Below, piece after piece: positions 33,526-45,609 of a stretch of 64,000 bases of DNA; position 1 is the first letter of the stretch, and each line of letters opens with the position of its first letter. The stretch covers positions 60,828,222 to 60,892,221 of the forward strand of contig NC_030677.2 in the NCBI RefSeq assembly GCF_000004195.4, given 5' to 3'. The DNA comes from Xenopus tropicalis. Lineage: Eukaryota > Chordata > Amphibia > Anura > Pipidae. Under the pieces are notes generated by a model. It ran no database searches and was not told the origin of the DNA. It was given only the letters and a program-made list of their open reading frames with translations. The position numbers and the translations under genes were made by a program.

Positions 33526-35737
33526 TTGGCCTTAGTGACTGATTATGTATTAAGTGAATCGAATCTGTGGAATATATTGGCACTGTATACATAAATTACC
33601 AGTTTTTTCTAAGAAAAAAAAACAGTATGTTTCTATTGCCATAAAAACTGGGACCACCCTGTAGCCATTGGGTTTATAAGAATACAGATTATCTACATTA
33701 CGTTATAGATAAAAATACCCCTGTTAAAACAGTGAAGGTTGACAGAATGTTCATATGAATTAACAGACATTTGCAAAGGATAAAAGCCTAATAAATTCTG
33801 TGTAAACTAAGTCTGTGTTTATTCAGCTTAATACAATGCCAAAACCAAAGCTCTGATGTGTGTGTGTTTATAGGAGGCAGATAGTGCTTGTAAAGTCGTG
33901 ATTAATTAGCTGTAGAGGTGACGAGAAAATGGAAGAGGCAATACATTTGCCAAACTTAAAGTTGTGTGCCCAGACTGGGTACCCTATAAATCTGATTGAC
34001 TTTTGTATTCCTTTCTTGATAATTTGATAGAACTACCTGCTGCTGGGGACTCGGGGCTATAATTCTGTATGGGCATGGATGTCTTTTAAGTGAGAAAGAC
34101 ACAGATGTTAATGCTGTGACCCAAAAGCTAGCACTCTAGCCAGCTGGCAAGCACTGCAATTTTCACAGTGTGTTTTGTTGACAACAGCTGGATGGCTATA
34201 GGTGTGATATCCCAAGCATGGATTGATGTGAAGCTCTGTGCTAGATTAACTGGATTATACTGTGTTCTGCATAACAGTGGGGCTATTTTCAGAAGGGGCT
34301 GCAATGCCCACTATTAAGAAGCAGGGTGCAATGCAGCACTACAAATAATGTTTTTTTTTGGTGTGCACTGCACCCCTTAAGAATGAATTCCCTTTGTCCT
34401 CTTCTTCCAAGAAGAAATCCATCTTGTTTTAATGTTTCAGTTCTCTAGTTTCATACACTTCCCTTACCTTTGGGGGCAGGCATATTAAAAAAAAAGCTTT
34501 GAAAAGCTTTTGTTTGCAGCTGCTTTGCAAGGTAATAGATAAGTGAAGACCAGTAATATTTATGATCACACATAACATGAAAAAATAGTTATGCTTCATT
34601 TATATGAATGAATGTATTTCTTGCGGCACCATTGCTTTGCAACAAAGCATGTCCTCTGTTGTCCCATTTGTTGGAATAGTTTGCATGCCATTTATCCTAT
34701 AAAACTCAATTCACTAACTATTATATATATATAGCCCAGTATATATTATAAGTTATTTGTGTTGGTGGAAAATAGAATGTGTAAAGCTGAAATCCTCTTG
34801 ATGCCATTTATAGACATTTAAAAAAAATTAATCATAAAAAAATCATTAAATAAATGTTTTGACATAATTGTAGATTTTGATTATATATACATTGGGGCTG
34901 GCACCATGGAAGATAATTTTTTTTACATTACAGAAAAGTTGGCTGTGCGTCCACATTAAGAGCCAATTTGTTTTTTTTGCCATGCACTCACTCTTACTCT
35001 TTCTATACATCAAGACCAGACAGACAAACATTTCTGTGAAACTAAGAAATGAAACATTTTATGGACAGATTTCCCATATTCAGCTTGGTGGGGGGAAGGA
35101 AAATGTGATTTAACATATTTTCTACCGTTACTGCAAATGCAGATCCAAATTTTTGTATATCTGTCCCAAATTGCATGCTGCAAATGTCGACTTCTCGTCC
35201 ATTCTTCTTTTTATAATTTCTGATGGTGTGAAAGTTTGGTTCCTTCTCAAGGCAATGCAGATATCCAGACATTTCTATTTGGTCTTAGGGTGCAAAAAGG
35301 ATTTTGCTGTGAGGTCCATAGGTTAACAGGACCAAGCTTGATTAACTTGTTTGGTGTTTTAGGGTGACTTTCCTATTCACCTCAGGCAAGGTCATTCAAT
35401 AAAGCCTTATAGTCACCTTTACAGGCTGGTAGCTATATAAACCCACAGGACAAGATTACTAGTGGTGGGTACAATAGAAATACTTGTAAATTTGTGTTAA
35501 GAAATTGTATATTTTTAAAATAGTTTCAGTTGAGTTTAAGGTCCATTGGAAGACAAAATCTAGCATAAAAATTTATTTATATTGAGTATATATATTCTTT
35601 TTTCTGGTTGCCATTTTATCTGCAGCTATATTTATTTACTACTATGGTAACTGGGATAGTCACATCCATAGATTCCAGTGAAATAGTGGCCTTTGGAGGT
35701 CAGATTGTCATGAGTCAGGACATGCCATACCATAAAG
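33526..35737. other. Gene-free stretch
   Basis: Includes gtgattaattagctgtag near 33898 (homeodomain-like core) and a short TA run near 34722. No gene. Confidence 0.4.
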
Positions 35738-36044
35738 TAGTGATCCCCAACCAGTGGCTCGGGGGCAACATGTTGCTCACCAACCCCTTGGATGTTGCTC
35801 TCAGTGCCCCCAAACCAGGTAGTTATTTTTGAATTCCTGACTTTGTGGCAAGTTTTGGTTGAATAAAAACAAGATTTACTACCAAATAAAGCCCCTGTAA
35901 GCTGATAGTGTGCATAGAGGCTGCCTAATAGCCAATCTTAGCCCTTATTTGACACCTCCATGGACTTTTATGATGCTTGTGTTGCTCTCCAAGTCTTTTT
36001 ACATTTGACTGTGCCTCACAAGTAAGAAAGGTTGGGGATCCCTG
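35738..36044 (+). mobile_element. hAT-type MITE, 'CAGGGATCCCCAACC' family, with 8-bp target duplication
   Basis: Inverted ends tagtgatccccaacc and ggttggggatccctg. CCATAAAG is repeated exactly at 35730-35737 and 36045-36052. 307 bp. The open frame across its left part (75 codons) is not a gene. Confidence 0.93.
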
Positions 36045-36099
36045 CCATAAAGCATGACTCCCATTAAAAGAGAATGGATCCCAAAGCTTGGTACAAAGA

Positions 36100-36530
36100 A
36101 TTAGCCCTGGTGCATCCAGCTTGACATTTACTAGACTTTACTCAGCACAAGAAACTATACAACATTTGCATTCGTTCTAGAATTACTATCTGATCAGTGT
36201 AATGTTAGATATTTTTATAATAAAACTGAGAATTGTTCCGACGTTGGATTCCAAACTCCAAGAGAAAAACTATTTCAGTTCCCACTGGAGCTAATTATTT
36301 TTCGTGCTGCAGGTGAATAAAAACCCAAAGATTATTGACACATTTGTATTACGAAGCGTCAGATTATATTAAACAGATAGAAGAGAAGAAAATGACTGGG
36401 AAGAACAATCATGATGTTCGGTTGATATTGTATGGAAGCCATTAGTGCAGTGGCTGTTGTTGCTTATAAATACTCACTTGCAAATCATAGCTAATTTTTT
36501 TTATCGATTCTTTTTTGCAATTAATCTAGT
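36100..36530. promoter_or_regulatory. Candidate conserved non-coding element
   Basis: Repeat-free island between two hAT copies, with ggagctaattatttttcg (homeodomain-like TAATTA near 36291) and tattacgaagcgtcagatta. Inferred only from being repeat-free and from motifs. Confidence 0.22.
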
Positions 36531-36553
36531 CATGATCTTTATTACAGGGGAAC

Positions 36554-37029
36554 CAGTGATCCCCAACAACATGTTGCTCACCTACCCCTTGGATTTTGCT
36601 CCCAGTGACCTCAAATAGGGTTGCCAACTCTGTCGGCTTTCTTAGCTGGGTAGGGCACGGTGGTGACATCACTGGGGGCGGGGAGAAGGCAGGCCATGAT
36701 GTCAGGGGGGAGGGCTATAACACAGCAATTACTGAGTCCTGCCTGGTTATCCTAATTTGGTGAACCAGGCAGGAGGTTTTGACCCAGGCAGCCCTTACGA
36801 AAACAACTGCCTGTCCGGGTTAAAAATGGACAGGTGGCAACCCTAGCCTCAAAGCAGGCCCTTATTTTTAAATTAGGTTTTGGTTGCATAAAAGCCAAAA
36901 ATAGCATTGTAGGCTGCCAGGCCACATAGAGGCTACCAAATAGCCAATCACAGCCCTTATTTGGCACCCCCAAGAACATTTTTCATGCTTGTGTTGCTCC
37001 CCAACTCTTTTTACATTTGAATGAGGTTC
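36554..37029 (+). mobile_element. hAT-type MITE, 'CAGGGATCCCCAACC' family, split by another element
   Basis: Starts cagtgatccccaac and runs to about catttgaatgaggttcag. The usual ggttggggatccctg end is lost. It is interrupted at 36616-36845; the halves rejoin in family order (gtgacctcaaa, then gcctcaaagcaggcccttat). Confidence 0.82.
36616..36845. mobile_element. Nested hAT-like element (TAGGGTTGCC ends)
   Basis: Inverted ends TAGGGTTGCCAAC and GGTGGCAACCCTA. The flanking 8-mers ACCTCAAA (36608-36615) and GCCTCAAA (36846-36853) match at 7 of 8, as expected of a hAT duplication. An internal 12-base stem lies at 36737-36748 and 36763-36774. 230 bp. Confidence 0.9.
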
Positions 37030-39078
37030 AGATTAGTTTGTTTTTTATAAACTAATGGAATAAAAATGTGTAAAGTTAGGACCAACTATTTTGAAGTGTA
37101 ATTTTGGTCTTGGTCTTTTTGATAATTACATTTCACATTTTTGTTTCACTTACCAGCTTGAATGTGGCCTTTTGTCCAAAAGTTACACAGTTTTCCATTT
37201 TGGTGTTTTATTACATCTACTGCGCACTGGTGCAAACTATAAAATGCCCAATATTTTTTTCAGCCACTAAACACTTTAATGACTTTTCAGGATGTATTTA
37301 ATACACGTTGAATGGAAAATTTGTTCACACATAGTATAAATTATTCACACAGCATATATTTTGTTTCCATTAAGGAATTTTATTACATTCTCCCATATAA
37401 TCTTATATTATTCTTTCCTTAGTACAACTAATTATTTAATCAATGGACAGTTACCTCCAATACATTACCTTTAAATGAATATTATCTGCTGCCTAGAAAC
37501 TTAATTACATTATATAGTTGAACTCTTCCTGTTTCAGTATTCAGGCTGTATAGCCTGCCAAAACATATAGGCTGGCAATAAAAGCATGGTGCTTAGTTTT
37601 GCAAAGCACAATATCTGTCACTAAATGCAATAGGTGAGTCTACACAGGCAAAGAAAAGCTACTTTAGTGGTGCAATAACCAGCAGTCTAAAGATGTGGTT
37701 CAAAAAGCGCCATTATGTGAAGTTCTTTATTGAAATCCCAGCATTCCCTAAGTAAACCATCAAAATAAAAAGAAAATGAAGGGCCCGGCACAAATTATGC
37801 AAGGAACATTTGACTGCAGAAGTGGCCTATTCGCATTAAAGGGATCAAGAGATCAAGACCAATTAAAGAACATAATGGTATTTTTTGTCTTCCCATGCCT
37901 CATTGGCATCAGTCCATGATGGTCCCATGTCATAATGCCATGTGTCATGTTGAACATAGAATAATAGGAAAGCTAAGCAGGTTAAATATACTACCTCAAG
38001 GGGATAAAGGGCAAAAGAAAAGTAAATACACATTCACCTTGTATGTTTTAGTCAAATGCAAAGGGAAAACTGAAAATACAGTAGCCCTTAAGTGATCCTT
38101 TCTCACTACATCTCCTTTCAGCATTGATTTGTTAATGTTAACTACAATCTTATAAAGCTAAAGTCTTGTGAATTCTTTTTCAGAGAAGTGTCTTCCAAAT
38201 TATCTTTTACAAAATCATCTCTAGTAAACTAATTTCTATCCATTGTGTTATTTAGTAACAGAAATGGTTCAATATTATGAAGATAAGCCTTCAAACTAGA
38301 TGACAACCAGCTATTAAAATACAACTCCTATTATTCTTGGCCAGAGAGCTCTCTCTTGAAGTGTTACCTTGTTTCCTTGTATCACAACAGTGCAGAGACT
38401 TGTGGTTATATAGATCAATAAACAGAGAGAGAGGTATACAGTATATGCCTGTGCAAAGTATAATCACTTACCCCTTGCACTGCTTGCAGCTAAGTACCTT
38501 GAAAAATATGGTTAAAATGGCTTAGTTTCTTTACAGACAAAATACTTTTGAACAACTTTTGACAACTTTTGAACTGATGAACCATGCTAAACTACTACTG
38601 TCAGCATGTCTATAAGTGGGCTATTTGGATAAATGTAGATATATCTATATCATGGAACATATTATGTACTGTAGAAATGACCCTTAATTGCCAATGCTCT
38701 TATCAAACACTGGATTTTCAGGGGAATTCCAGAATATTCTCAGAACATAATTGTCATGGGCCACTTATTAAAATATATTACTTCCTTGTGCCACATGTAG
38801 TTCCAAACTGAGTCACTGATTGCCAAATAATGTAGCGGAAACAAATAATATAAAGAAGAGTGCTTTCATATGCATATATGTCAGAACATATTTAATTGTG
38901 GAACTATTATTATACAAAATCTGGTATTTTTTTGTGTAAAAAAACTAAAATTATTGTTTTTCTTAATGGGCTTATTTAAATGGTTTATTAATGCACTACT
39001 TATTTGCATTTTTTGCCTAAAGCAAACAAATCAACCACAGTGCACTGCAAATTGATGGGTTATACCAGAATCAGCCAA
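37030..39078. other. Gene-free stretch
   Basis: AT-rich, unique. A possible but weak TTAA-bounded unit spans about 37836-38091. No exon. Confidence 0.45.
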
Positions 39079-39082
39079 TTAA

Positions 39083-39513
39083 GCTGGCCATACATGCTCA
39101 GATTTGGTTGGGCAGTTTAGACGATACTGACCATTCTGCCTGGCCATGTCTATACAGCAGGGATCCCCAACCAGTGGCTCAGGGGCAACATGTTGCTCCC
39201 CAACCCCTTGGATGTTGCTCTCAGTGCCCCCAAACCAGGGAGTTATTTTTTAATTCCTGACTTGGGGGCAAGTTTTGGTTGCATAAAAACAAGATTTCCT
39301 ACCAAGTAAAGCCCCCTGTAAGCTGATAGGGTGCATAGAGGCTGCCTAATAGCCAATCACAGCCCTTATTTGGCTCCTCCATGAACTTTTATGGTGCTTG
39401 TGTTGCTCTCCAAGTCTTTTTACATTTGACTGTGGCTCACGAGTAAGAAAGGTTGGGGACCCCTGCTATACAGCCAGTAGAAGTTGAAGGTGACCATAAA
39501 TGTGTATGGCCAC
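39083..39513. mobile_element. Harbinger-like element interrupted by a hAT-type MITE
   Basis: Left gctggccatacatgctcaga, right gtgtatggccac, with TAA at 39080-39082 and 39514-39516. The element is split at 39158-39465. Without the insert it is only about 120 bases, so it was already internally deleted. Confidence 0.72.
39158..39465 (+). mobile_element. hAT-type MITE, 'CAGGGATCCCCAACC' family, with perfect 8-bp duplication
   Basis: Ends CAGGGATCCCCAACC and GGTTGGGGACCCCTG. CTATACAG is repeated exactly at 39150-39157 and 39466-39473. 308 bp, closely similar to the 35738 and 58368 copies. Confidence 0.95.
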
Positions 39514-39516
39514 TAA

Positions 39517-41099
39517 TAGTGTATCCATGTGGTCAGTTTGATAGAGTATCGGCAAGTGTATGAACACCTTTATAGCAAGGTAAAATCTCACAGCATGAGC
39601 ATGTGTCGATTGCATCTTACACAAATGTTAGGCTATGGCACGTACAACCCCTCTAAATGAACCAAAGTGCACATATATACATATACTGTTACCAACCTTT
39701 CTATACAATCACATATATAAACTGTATATACCAATAGCTATACCAACTGTAGATCTTAAGATCACAACAGCCATGGATGATATGGACAACAATAAGAGTT
39801 CTTCTGCGCTCACCCATCATCAATACATATAGGACATTAAAATATTCGGTGCATTAAGCTACCAAGGAATGCATATGTATTAGAAATCAGACTCTAAAAA
39901 CCCCTTGCCTATCCTTGCACTAAATGTTCCACTTTTCATTCTCTCTTCTTATGGCCTTTATATATATACTGTATGAAGCCCGTTATTTAAATATCTCATA
40001 TATCACACATGTATGTGTGTCCCATTTTTCAGTCACTGTTGCAGAATGTGTCTGTGAGGTGACAGGGGCAAAGAATACTTGTTCTCTGAGGAACAGGAGG
40101 AAAAAGGACCATTTAGATGGCAGATAAAGCTGTAAGTGACTTAATTAGTAGTTGAGGATTCCACTATATTTAGTAAACATTGAACATTGAAAACATCAGA
40201 AAATTATGAAGGGAATGCTCTCTGTCATCTACTAGTCTTGAACTGTATACCAAAAAATAGGTCTACAGTTAGACATATCTGGTCTAGGGGACAGAAGAAA
40301 ACAACAACAATGGGCAGTTCTACATATACATAGAAAATTCCACATAAAAGGAACCATTAGTGGCAGGAAGAAGGAGGAGACAAGAGGATGTCAGGATGAT
40401 TCGGGAGTGTAATTCGTAATTGTGATTGAAGGGTGATAATGACATTTGAAGAATGTGGTTCAAGTGGATAATGTGAGAAGAAGAGATCTGAATATGCAGA
40501 GAGTAATTCAGTACAAGGAATGAGAAATTAGGGTTTTTTTCTAATACAGAATGCAGCCTATCTCTATCCCAGTACATAGAAACTCCTTACAAACATTGTA
40601 ACACTGCAGGCAAATATGTTTATTTGCTCATTAGAACAAAACTGGGAAAATATGGTATTGGTAGAAATAAAAACATATGGACTGTGTAAGGCAAGCATGG
40701 CTAAAGGTCTCATTCTAGTAGAAAATCTCAGTGCAATAGAAAAACGGCATAGAGTTTTCCTTAGGGAGCAAGGCTTTGCAATCCTCCTTGTCATAGGACT
40801 AAAGTTGTATAGTGGAGGAGGTAGAGCTCCAGAGCTCTTTTACAGTCACAGGCATGCAAGCGTCATTCTTACACTCTCCTGTGGTGACGGTCTTTGTATA
40901 CTGAGAAACTGTACATTTGACTCTGCATTGATTTGATTTTACCTCTGACCTGGATGATTCGATTTTAACCTGCTAATGGAATTCTCTGACCAATTTTATG
41001 CAGCATGTATTTATTTTTTTAATATAATGGAACACATGGATGATTGCAGCATGCTGGTCTGATATGTTTCATAGAAATTATATTGTTCAATTGTAAGTA
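39517..41099. other. Gene-free stretch
   Basis: No recognised repeat. A 106-codon frame at 40616-40936 lacks known motifs and overlaps a minus-strand frame. Confidence 0.4.
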
Positions 41100-41427
41100 C
41101 AGGTATCGGACCCCTTATCCGGAAACCCGTTATCCAGAAAGCTCCGAATTACGGAAAGCCTGTCTCCCATAGACTCCATTTTAACCAAATAATTCAGAAT
41201 TTTAAAACTGATTTCCTTTTTCTCTGTAGTAATAAAACAGTACCTTGTAATTGTTCCCAACTAAGATATAAATAATCCTTATTAGATGCAAAACAATCCT
41301 ATTGGGGTTAATTAATGTTTTATTGATTTTTTAGTAGACTTTTGGTATGGAGATCCAAATTACGGAAAGACCCCTTATCCGGAATACCCTTGGTCCCGAG
41401 CATTCTGGATAATGGGTCCTATACCTG
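41100..41427 (+). mobile_element. hAT-like MITE, 'CAGGTATAGGACC' family, best copy
   Basis: Inverted ends caggtatcggacccctta and gggtcctatacctg. It carries gttatccagaaagctccgaa and ttacggaaagcctgtctccc, strings shared with copies at 17004, 49500, 54488 and 60551. Flanking 8-mers (tgtaagta, tacaacta) agree at 5 of 8, so hAT membership is inferred from the style of the ends. 328 bp. Confidence 0.82.
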
Positions 41428-41510
41428 TACAACTATACAAACATGTTGTAAAGCCAGAGTCACAATTTATCCTCAGTACAACAGGAACAAATATATGGGT
41501 GCAAATATTA

Positions 41511-41570
41511 TGTGCATCTACCTACTGTGCATCTACCTACTGTGCACCTACCTACTGTTACCTACCTGCT
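41511..41570. repeat. 15-bp minisatellite (tgtgcatctacctac)
   Basis: Three consecutive units at 41511, 41526 and 41541, followed by a partial diverged unit (tgttacctacctgc). Confidence 0.92.
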
Positions 41571-42008
41571 GTCCCATAATAGGATGGGACTGCACCCTTT
41601 GGTCTGTGGCACATTTAGTCTGCCTTGAGTAGGTGTTAAGTAGAGAGCATCAGATGCACCTTGTGCTTTAACTTGCTCTTATAGAATTGCGTGAGACAAG
41701 TAGAAGCCAATGTCCCATCCATGTAAAACCCTTTACCTGGAGGGGGCAATTTGTGGCACAGTTATGCTGGAACTAAAGGAAGAAAAAGTACTGTGTGGGT
41801 TTTAAAAAGGCATAGATGTAAAAGCAGACATGGTTTTGTTCTAGTGGCCTTGGGATATTCTTCGTGTCTTCTTCATGGATGTCCAGCCTATACCTCTAAC
41901 TGTACAGTAGTTGGCTGTAACTTTACAAATCTTGTGCTGCAGCATGGATAAATACTTGTTGCACAGCTCTACTGTATGACTTTTAAACAAGGTCAGAACC
42001 ATGAATAT
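41571..42008. other. Gene-free stretch
   Basis: Nothing recognised. Confidence 0.4.
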
Positions 42009-42440
42009 ATGGGGCCAGATTCAATTCAGTGAAAAATTGTGTTGTCAGCAAATTTTCCTATTTTTTCCAAAGTGAAAAGATGTGAAAATAATGTTACAAA
42101 GTTGTAGAACTTTCCCATAGACTTTCTCGATTTTCCCCTCAGTCAACAGAATTTGGAGCAGATTAGGACATTTTTAGATAGAGGATAAAATGTATTTATG
42201 ACTAAAAAGTTTGAGACAACTTTATGCATAAAAAAACAACTAGCAAGTATGGAAATGCTTTAATCAGTGAGCCAGATCATAAAAATATTTTCAGTTCTGG
42301 GGAAAAATTGTGAAATGTTTCAGGATGTTGGGAAACGCTTTCATAAATGTGAATAAAATGCAACCAGTAGAAAATAAAAATTGAACTTTTGATTTTCTGT
42401 GTTACCTCACCAAAACAGTCCATTTATCGTAGGGCCCAAT
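42009..42440. mobile_element. Possible dispersed-repeat relic
   Basis: Begins tggggccagattcaattcag, a start reminiscent of the 'TGGGGCAGATTTATCAA' element at 51521. No inverted partner found. Confidence 0.3.
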
Positions 42441-42614
42441 TCTTCCACCATAGTCCCATGGCTTACCCTTCATTTTGAAAACCAAATTCTAATCACCTGT
42501 CACTAGCTACCCCCATGGGAAGTCACACCCATTTGTACAACACCATGTTTTCCTAATCTAAGAGACTGAGCAGAAACTGGCCACCTGCGTTTTTTTGTAC
42601 CCATTTACCTCTAA

Positions 42615-42955
42615 AGCTGGCCATACACGCACCGATAATATCGTACGAAACCTCGTTTCGTACGATATTCGGTGCGTGTATGGCAAGTCGGCGAGTCGAC
42701 CAATATCGCAGGAAGCTGCTGATATCGGTCGACTCGCCGATCGGGCCAGTTAAAAGATTTTGATCGGGCGCCATAGAAGGCACCTGAGCAAAATCTGCCG
42801 TCAGAGCTGAATCGGCAGAAGGAGGTAAAAATCCTATTGTTTCTACCTCCTTATCTGCCTGTTTCAGCCCTGAAGGTTAGTGGCGGATCTGACGATCTTT
42901 CGTGCGACCGATGGTTGCACGAAAGATAGTCAGATCGCCACGTGTGTGGCCACCT
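42615..42955. mobile_element. Complete Harbinger-like MITE built of serial hairpins
   Basis: Ends AGCTGGCCATACACG and CGTGTGTGGCCACCT, with TAA directly repeated at 42612-42614 and 42956-42958. Three hairpins follow each other: 42622-42685 (around cgtacgaaacctcgtttcgt), about 42690-42740 (ggcgagtcgacc with ggtcgactcgcc), and about 42886-42937 (gatctttcgtgc with gcacgaaagat). 341 bp, no coding. Confidence 0.88.
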
Positions 42956-43134
42956 TAAGCAATCCCTGCAGTGAACTACATTGCCAACAATTCCACAATC
43001 TCCTTCTGCTGCTTGACCTTTCAATCATTGCCTTGATGTTTTCCAGATACTCTGGTCAACTCCCCATGGACATCTTTTCCAAACATAAACGATTGCCCCC
43101 AACCTGATAAGATAACAATACAGTGGACTACTTA

Positions 43135-43290
43135 GGCTGATGCCACACGAGGCTGATTCTCAGCCTGCAGAAAAATGCTTGCCCGGAATTAGCCCTTCCG
43201 CTGGCACCAGCATGCTGCCTTGCCTGCACCCAGAAGCATTGTGTCCATCCAGGTGCAGGCACACGCCTGAAATGCAAACTCGCATGAAAT
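43135..43290. mobile_element. Partial palindromic MITE ('GGCTGATGCCACACG')
   Basis: After TTA, ggctgatgccacacgagg; later ccaggtgcaggcacacgcc, as in the 24482 element. The right end is not found. Confidence 0.55.
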
Positions 43291-43310
43291 AGTTGTTTCA
43301 GGTTAGCATA

Positions 43311-44082
43311 ATCTCTGAGCACCATTTGGACCCACCATTTACCAGTGAGGATGCAAATTCAGAACAAATGAATTGAATAAAACTGAATCTTATTCTAATT
43401 AGTGACATTACATTGGTATTGCATTTATGGTATCACTTTGATGATAATCTTATATATATTAAATACAAATACTTGTTTTGTTTGCAATGTGTTGTCAGCC
43501 AACAAAGGGTTAGCATGAAAGCCCTAAAAGCACACCTAGCAGCCAGGTTCAGCCTTGCTTCCCAGCCCTAATGGATGCTTGTTTAAACACTGGAGCTGTT
43601 TGCATTGCTGCGGCTCGCTGCACGTTAAACACTGGCCTCTGAAACCGTACGCCAATCCAATAAAGGTATCAGCAGTTCAGCATGGGGAGGCAATTACTAC
43701 AAGGTCCCAAGTGGGCCTTCTAAGCTCTAGGAAGGAAAATTTGATCGAACGACTAAAAGGAAAATCTGATTCTGCTCAGCGTCACGTGGAGGACACAAGG
43801 CTTAAACTGCAGCCGGGTCTGTAGCGGGCAGCAGAAAATCAATATTCCAGCTAGTGAGAGCAAGTGAACGTTCTTAAGCGGGGAGGCTTCTAGACAGCCT
43901 GTTAGCAACTGTGGAAATTAGATCACATGCCTCCCCCTGTGCTGCTTTTATATTCCTCTCTCTCCTAATGCACGTCATTTTGTATGCCTCAGCAACACAG
44001 GCTGCCTAATATCTTAGGCACCCACAACATTTACTCTATGGCCACACTGAGAAATAAGTAAGCTTAGAAAACATGCAATCCG
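43311..44082. other. Repeat-free stretch, possibly regulatory
   Basis: Unique, moderately GC-rich around 43480-44020 (for example tagcaactgtggaaattaga). No exon structure recognised; an 89-codon frame has no motifs. Confidence 0.35.
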
Positions 44083-44100
44083 CCCCCCCCCCCCCCCCCC
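44083..44100. repeat. Poly(C) run of 18
   Basis: Eighteen consecutive C, the longest homopolymer of C or G here. Its length is prone to sequencing error. Confidence 0.95.
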
Positions 44101-45289
44101 AGGTGTTGCAACATTAAGCGTGCTCCCCAGGCATACAGTTCTTTCCAAAAACCTATACAAGTGAATTGTAAGTAGGAGTAGTTTTTTCTAGAAATTACAT
44201 TTTGCCATTTTCTAAACGTACCTCAAAATCAGCATAACTTGAGAGGCAAATAAAATGGACATCACTGACATTTGCTAAGCATGCTGGGACAGCAGCCATT
44301 GGGAGGGGTGATTTTATTTGTAAAGAACGGCTTTCAGCACTGTTTTTGGTTGCTGTTTGTAGGAGAGTCTGTACCTTTAACAACTCTACCAAGAAAGTAG
44401 TTTGATATGGACCAATATAAACCTCATTTGTGGATGGCCAAAGGTTTCCATTTAGCTCATGTGAGGAAGATGGGTTTTATAAAAAATGCAGTACAATATG
44501 CAGTTATGATGTATTAAATAATAGCGAAGCACACATAGACAGTAATAGATTTTGCTCTTATATACTGATGCACTGTATCAATACATGCTGTTCGGATTGT
44601 ACTGCAGATAATCAATTTCACGAAGGCCATTGGCTGTATCAGTACATCACATGACTTTGTTAGTGGGGCATTACAACTGTCATTAGCTTTTAGCTGCATC
44701 GTTACATGGGTGCTTACATCAGCAGTCAAAGATCCATTGATAGACTGCTGTACTATACTGTATATACACGTAATCACAATGATAATAAACCCGATGGAGA
44801 TCTATATACATCTGTAATGTGATTCTGTATTTAATTTAGAGGTTTACCCAGTCTGACCCATTTTTTCAGCCCCTTTGTCAGGGACTGCCCACTGTGCAGT
44901 ACACATTCATTTATCGCATACTGTATTTATTGTGTAGAAAGTTTTCTGTTAAGTTGTTCATAAAATTGTATTTTAAGTTTTCCTTGTTTTTCTTTTGCTT
45001 ATTTTTGAGTAAGTGTTGGGTGGCAGAAGTGTCAGTTGTATTCATATCTGTGGCTCATCCGATTAATAAAAAAAAGAGAAGATGAGAAGAGAGAACCAGT
45101 AGAGATAAGAAGAAGACATTATGTTGGTGTGGGCTCCTGGTTTTTGGTAGGGGGGGGCCATAATATTCTAATTCAGTGGCTGCTGATGTCTGTACAAGAA
45201 TGTGCTGGTGCATTATACTGTTTTAATATAGATGGAATGTATTAAACAAAGGTTTTGGGCTCAATTATTGAACATGTATGCAAAAACCC
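44101..45289. other. Gene-free stretch
   Basis: gtctgtacctttaac near 44362-44376 looks like a T2-type right end without partner. 45070-45120 is purine-rich. Confidence 0.4.
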
Positions 45290-45609
45290 TCGCCCCTTTT
45301 ATCTGTTCCACTTCCTGCTCTCTTCTTTCCCAAGCTGTGCAGGGAAGCAGTTGGGTAGACCTGATAGGGAACTGAAGCCTGACTTTGCTTGCGTGATGGC
45401 AGGGCTGTGATTGGCTATCCACCTTCTAATGTGCTTCTGGCAGGGATTGTTAGAACACCCACCCCTCGTTTGAAACATAGACATAGACCAAAGAGGATTA
45501 GTTATTTTTATAGCTAAGCATAATTTTTATCCCAGACCAGCACGATATATTACTTTCTTTTGCCTACAAGTTTAGGAGGATTTTAAATGATGCTAAATGT
45601 CCCCTTTAA
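45290..45609. mobile_element. Right part of a T2-type element
   Basis: Ends aaatgtcccctttaa at TTAA 45606-45609, the same TTAA that starts the next element. The left end is not clearly recognised, so the start is approximate. Confidence 0.5.

Noticed and set aside
44083..44100. Poly(C) run as a functional signal
   Set aside because: A homopolymer run with no structural context; simple-repeat drift or sequencing length error explains it.
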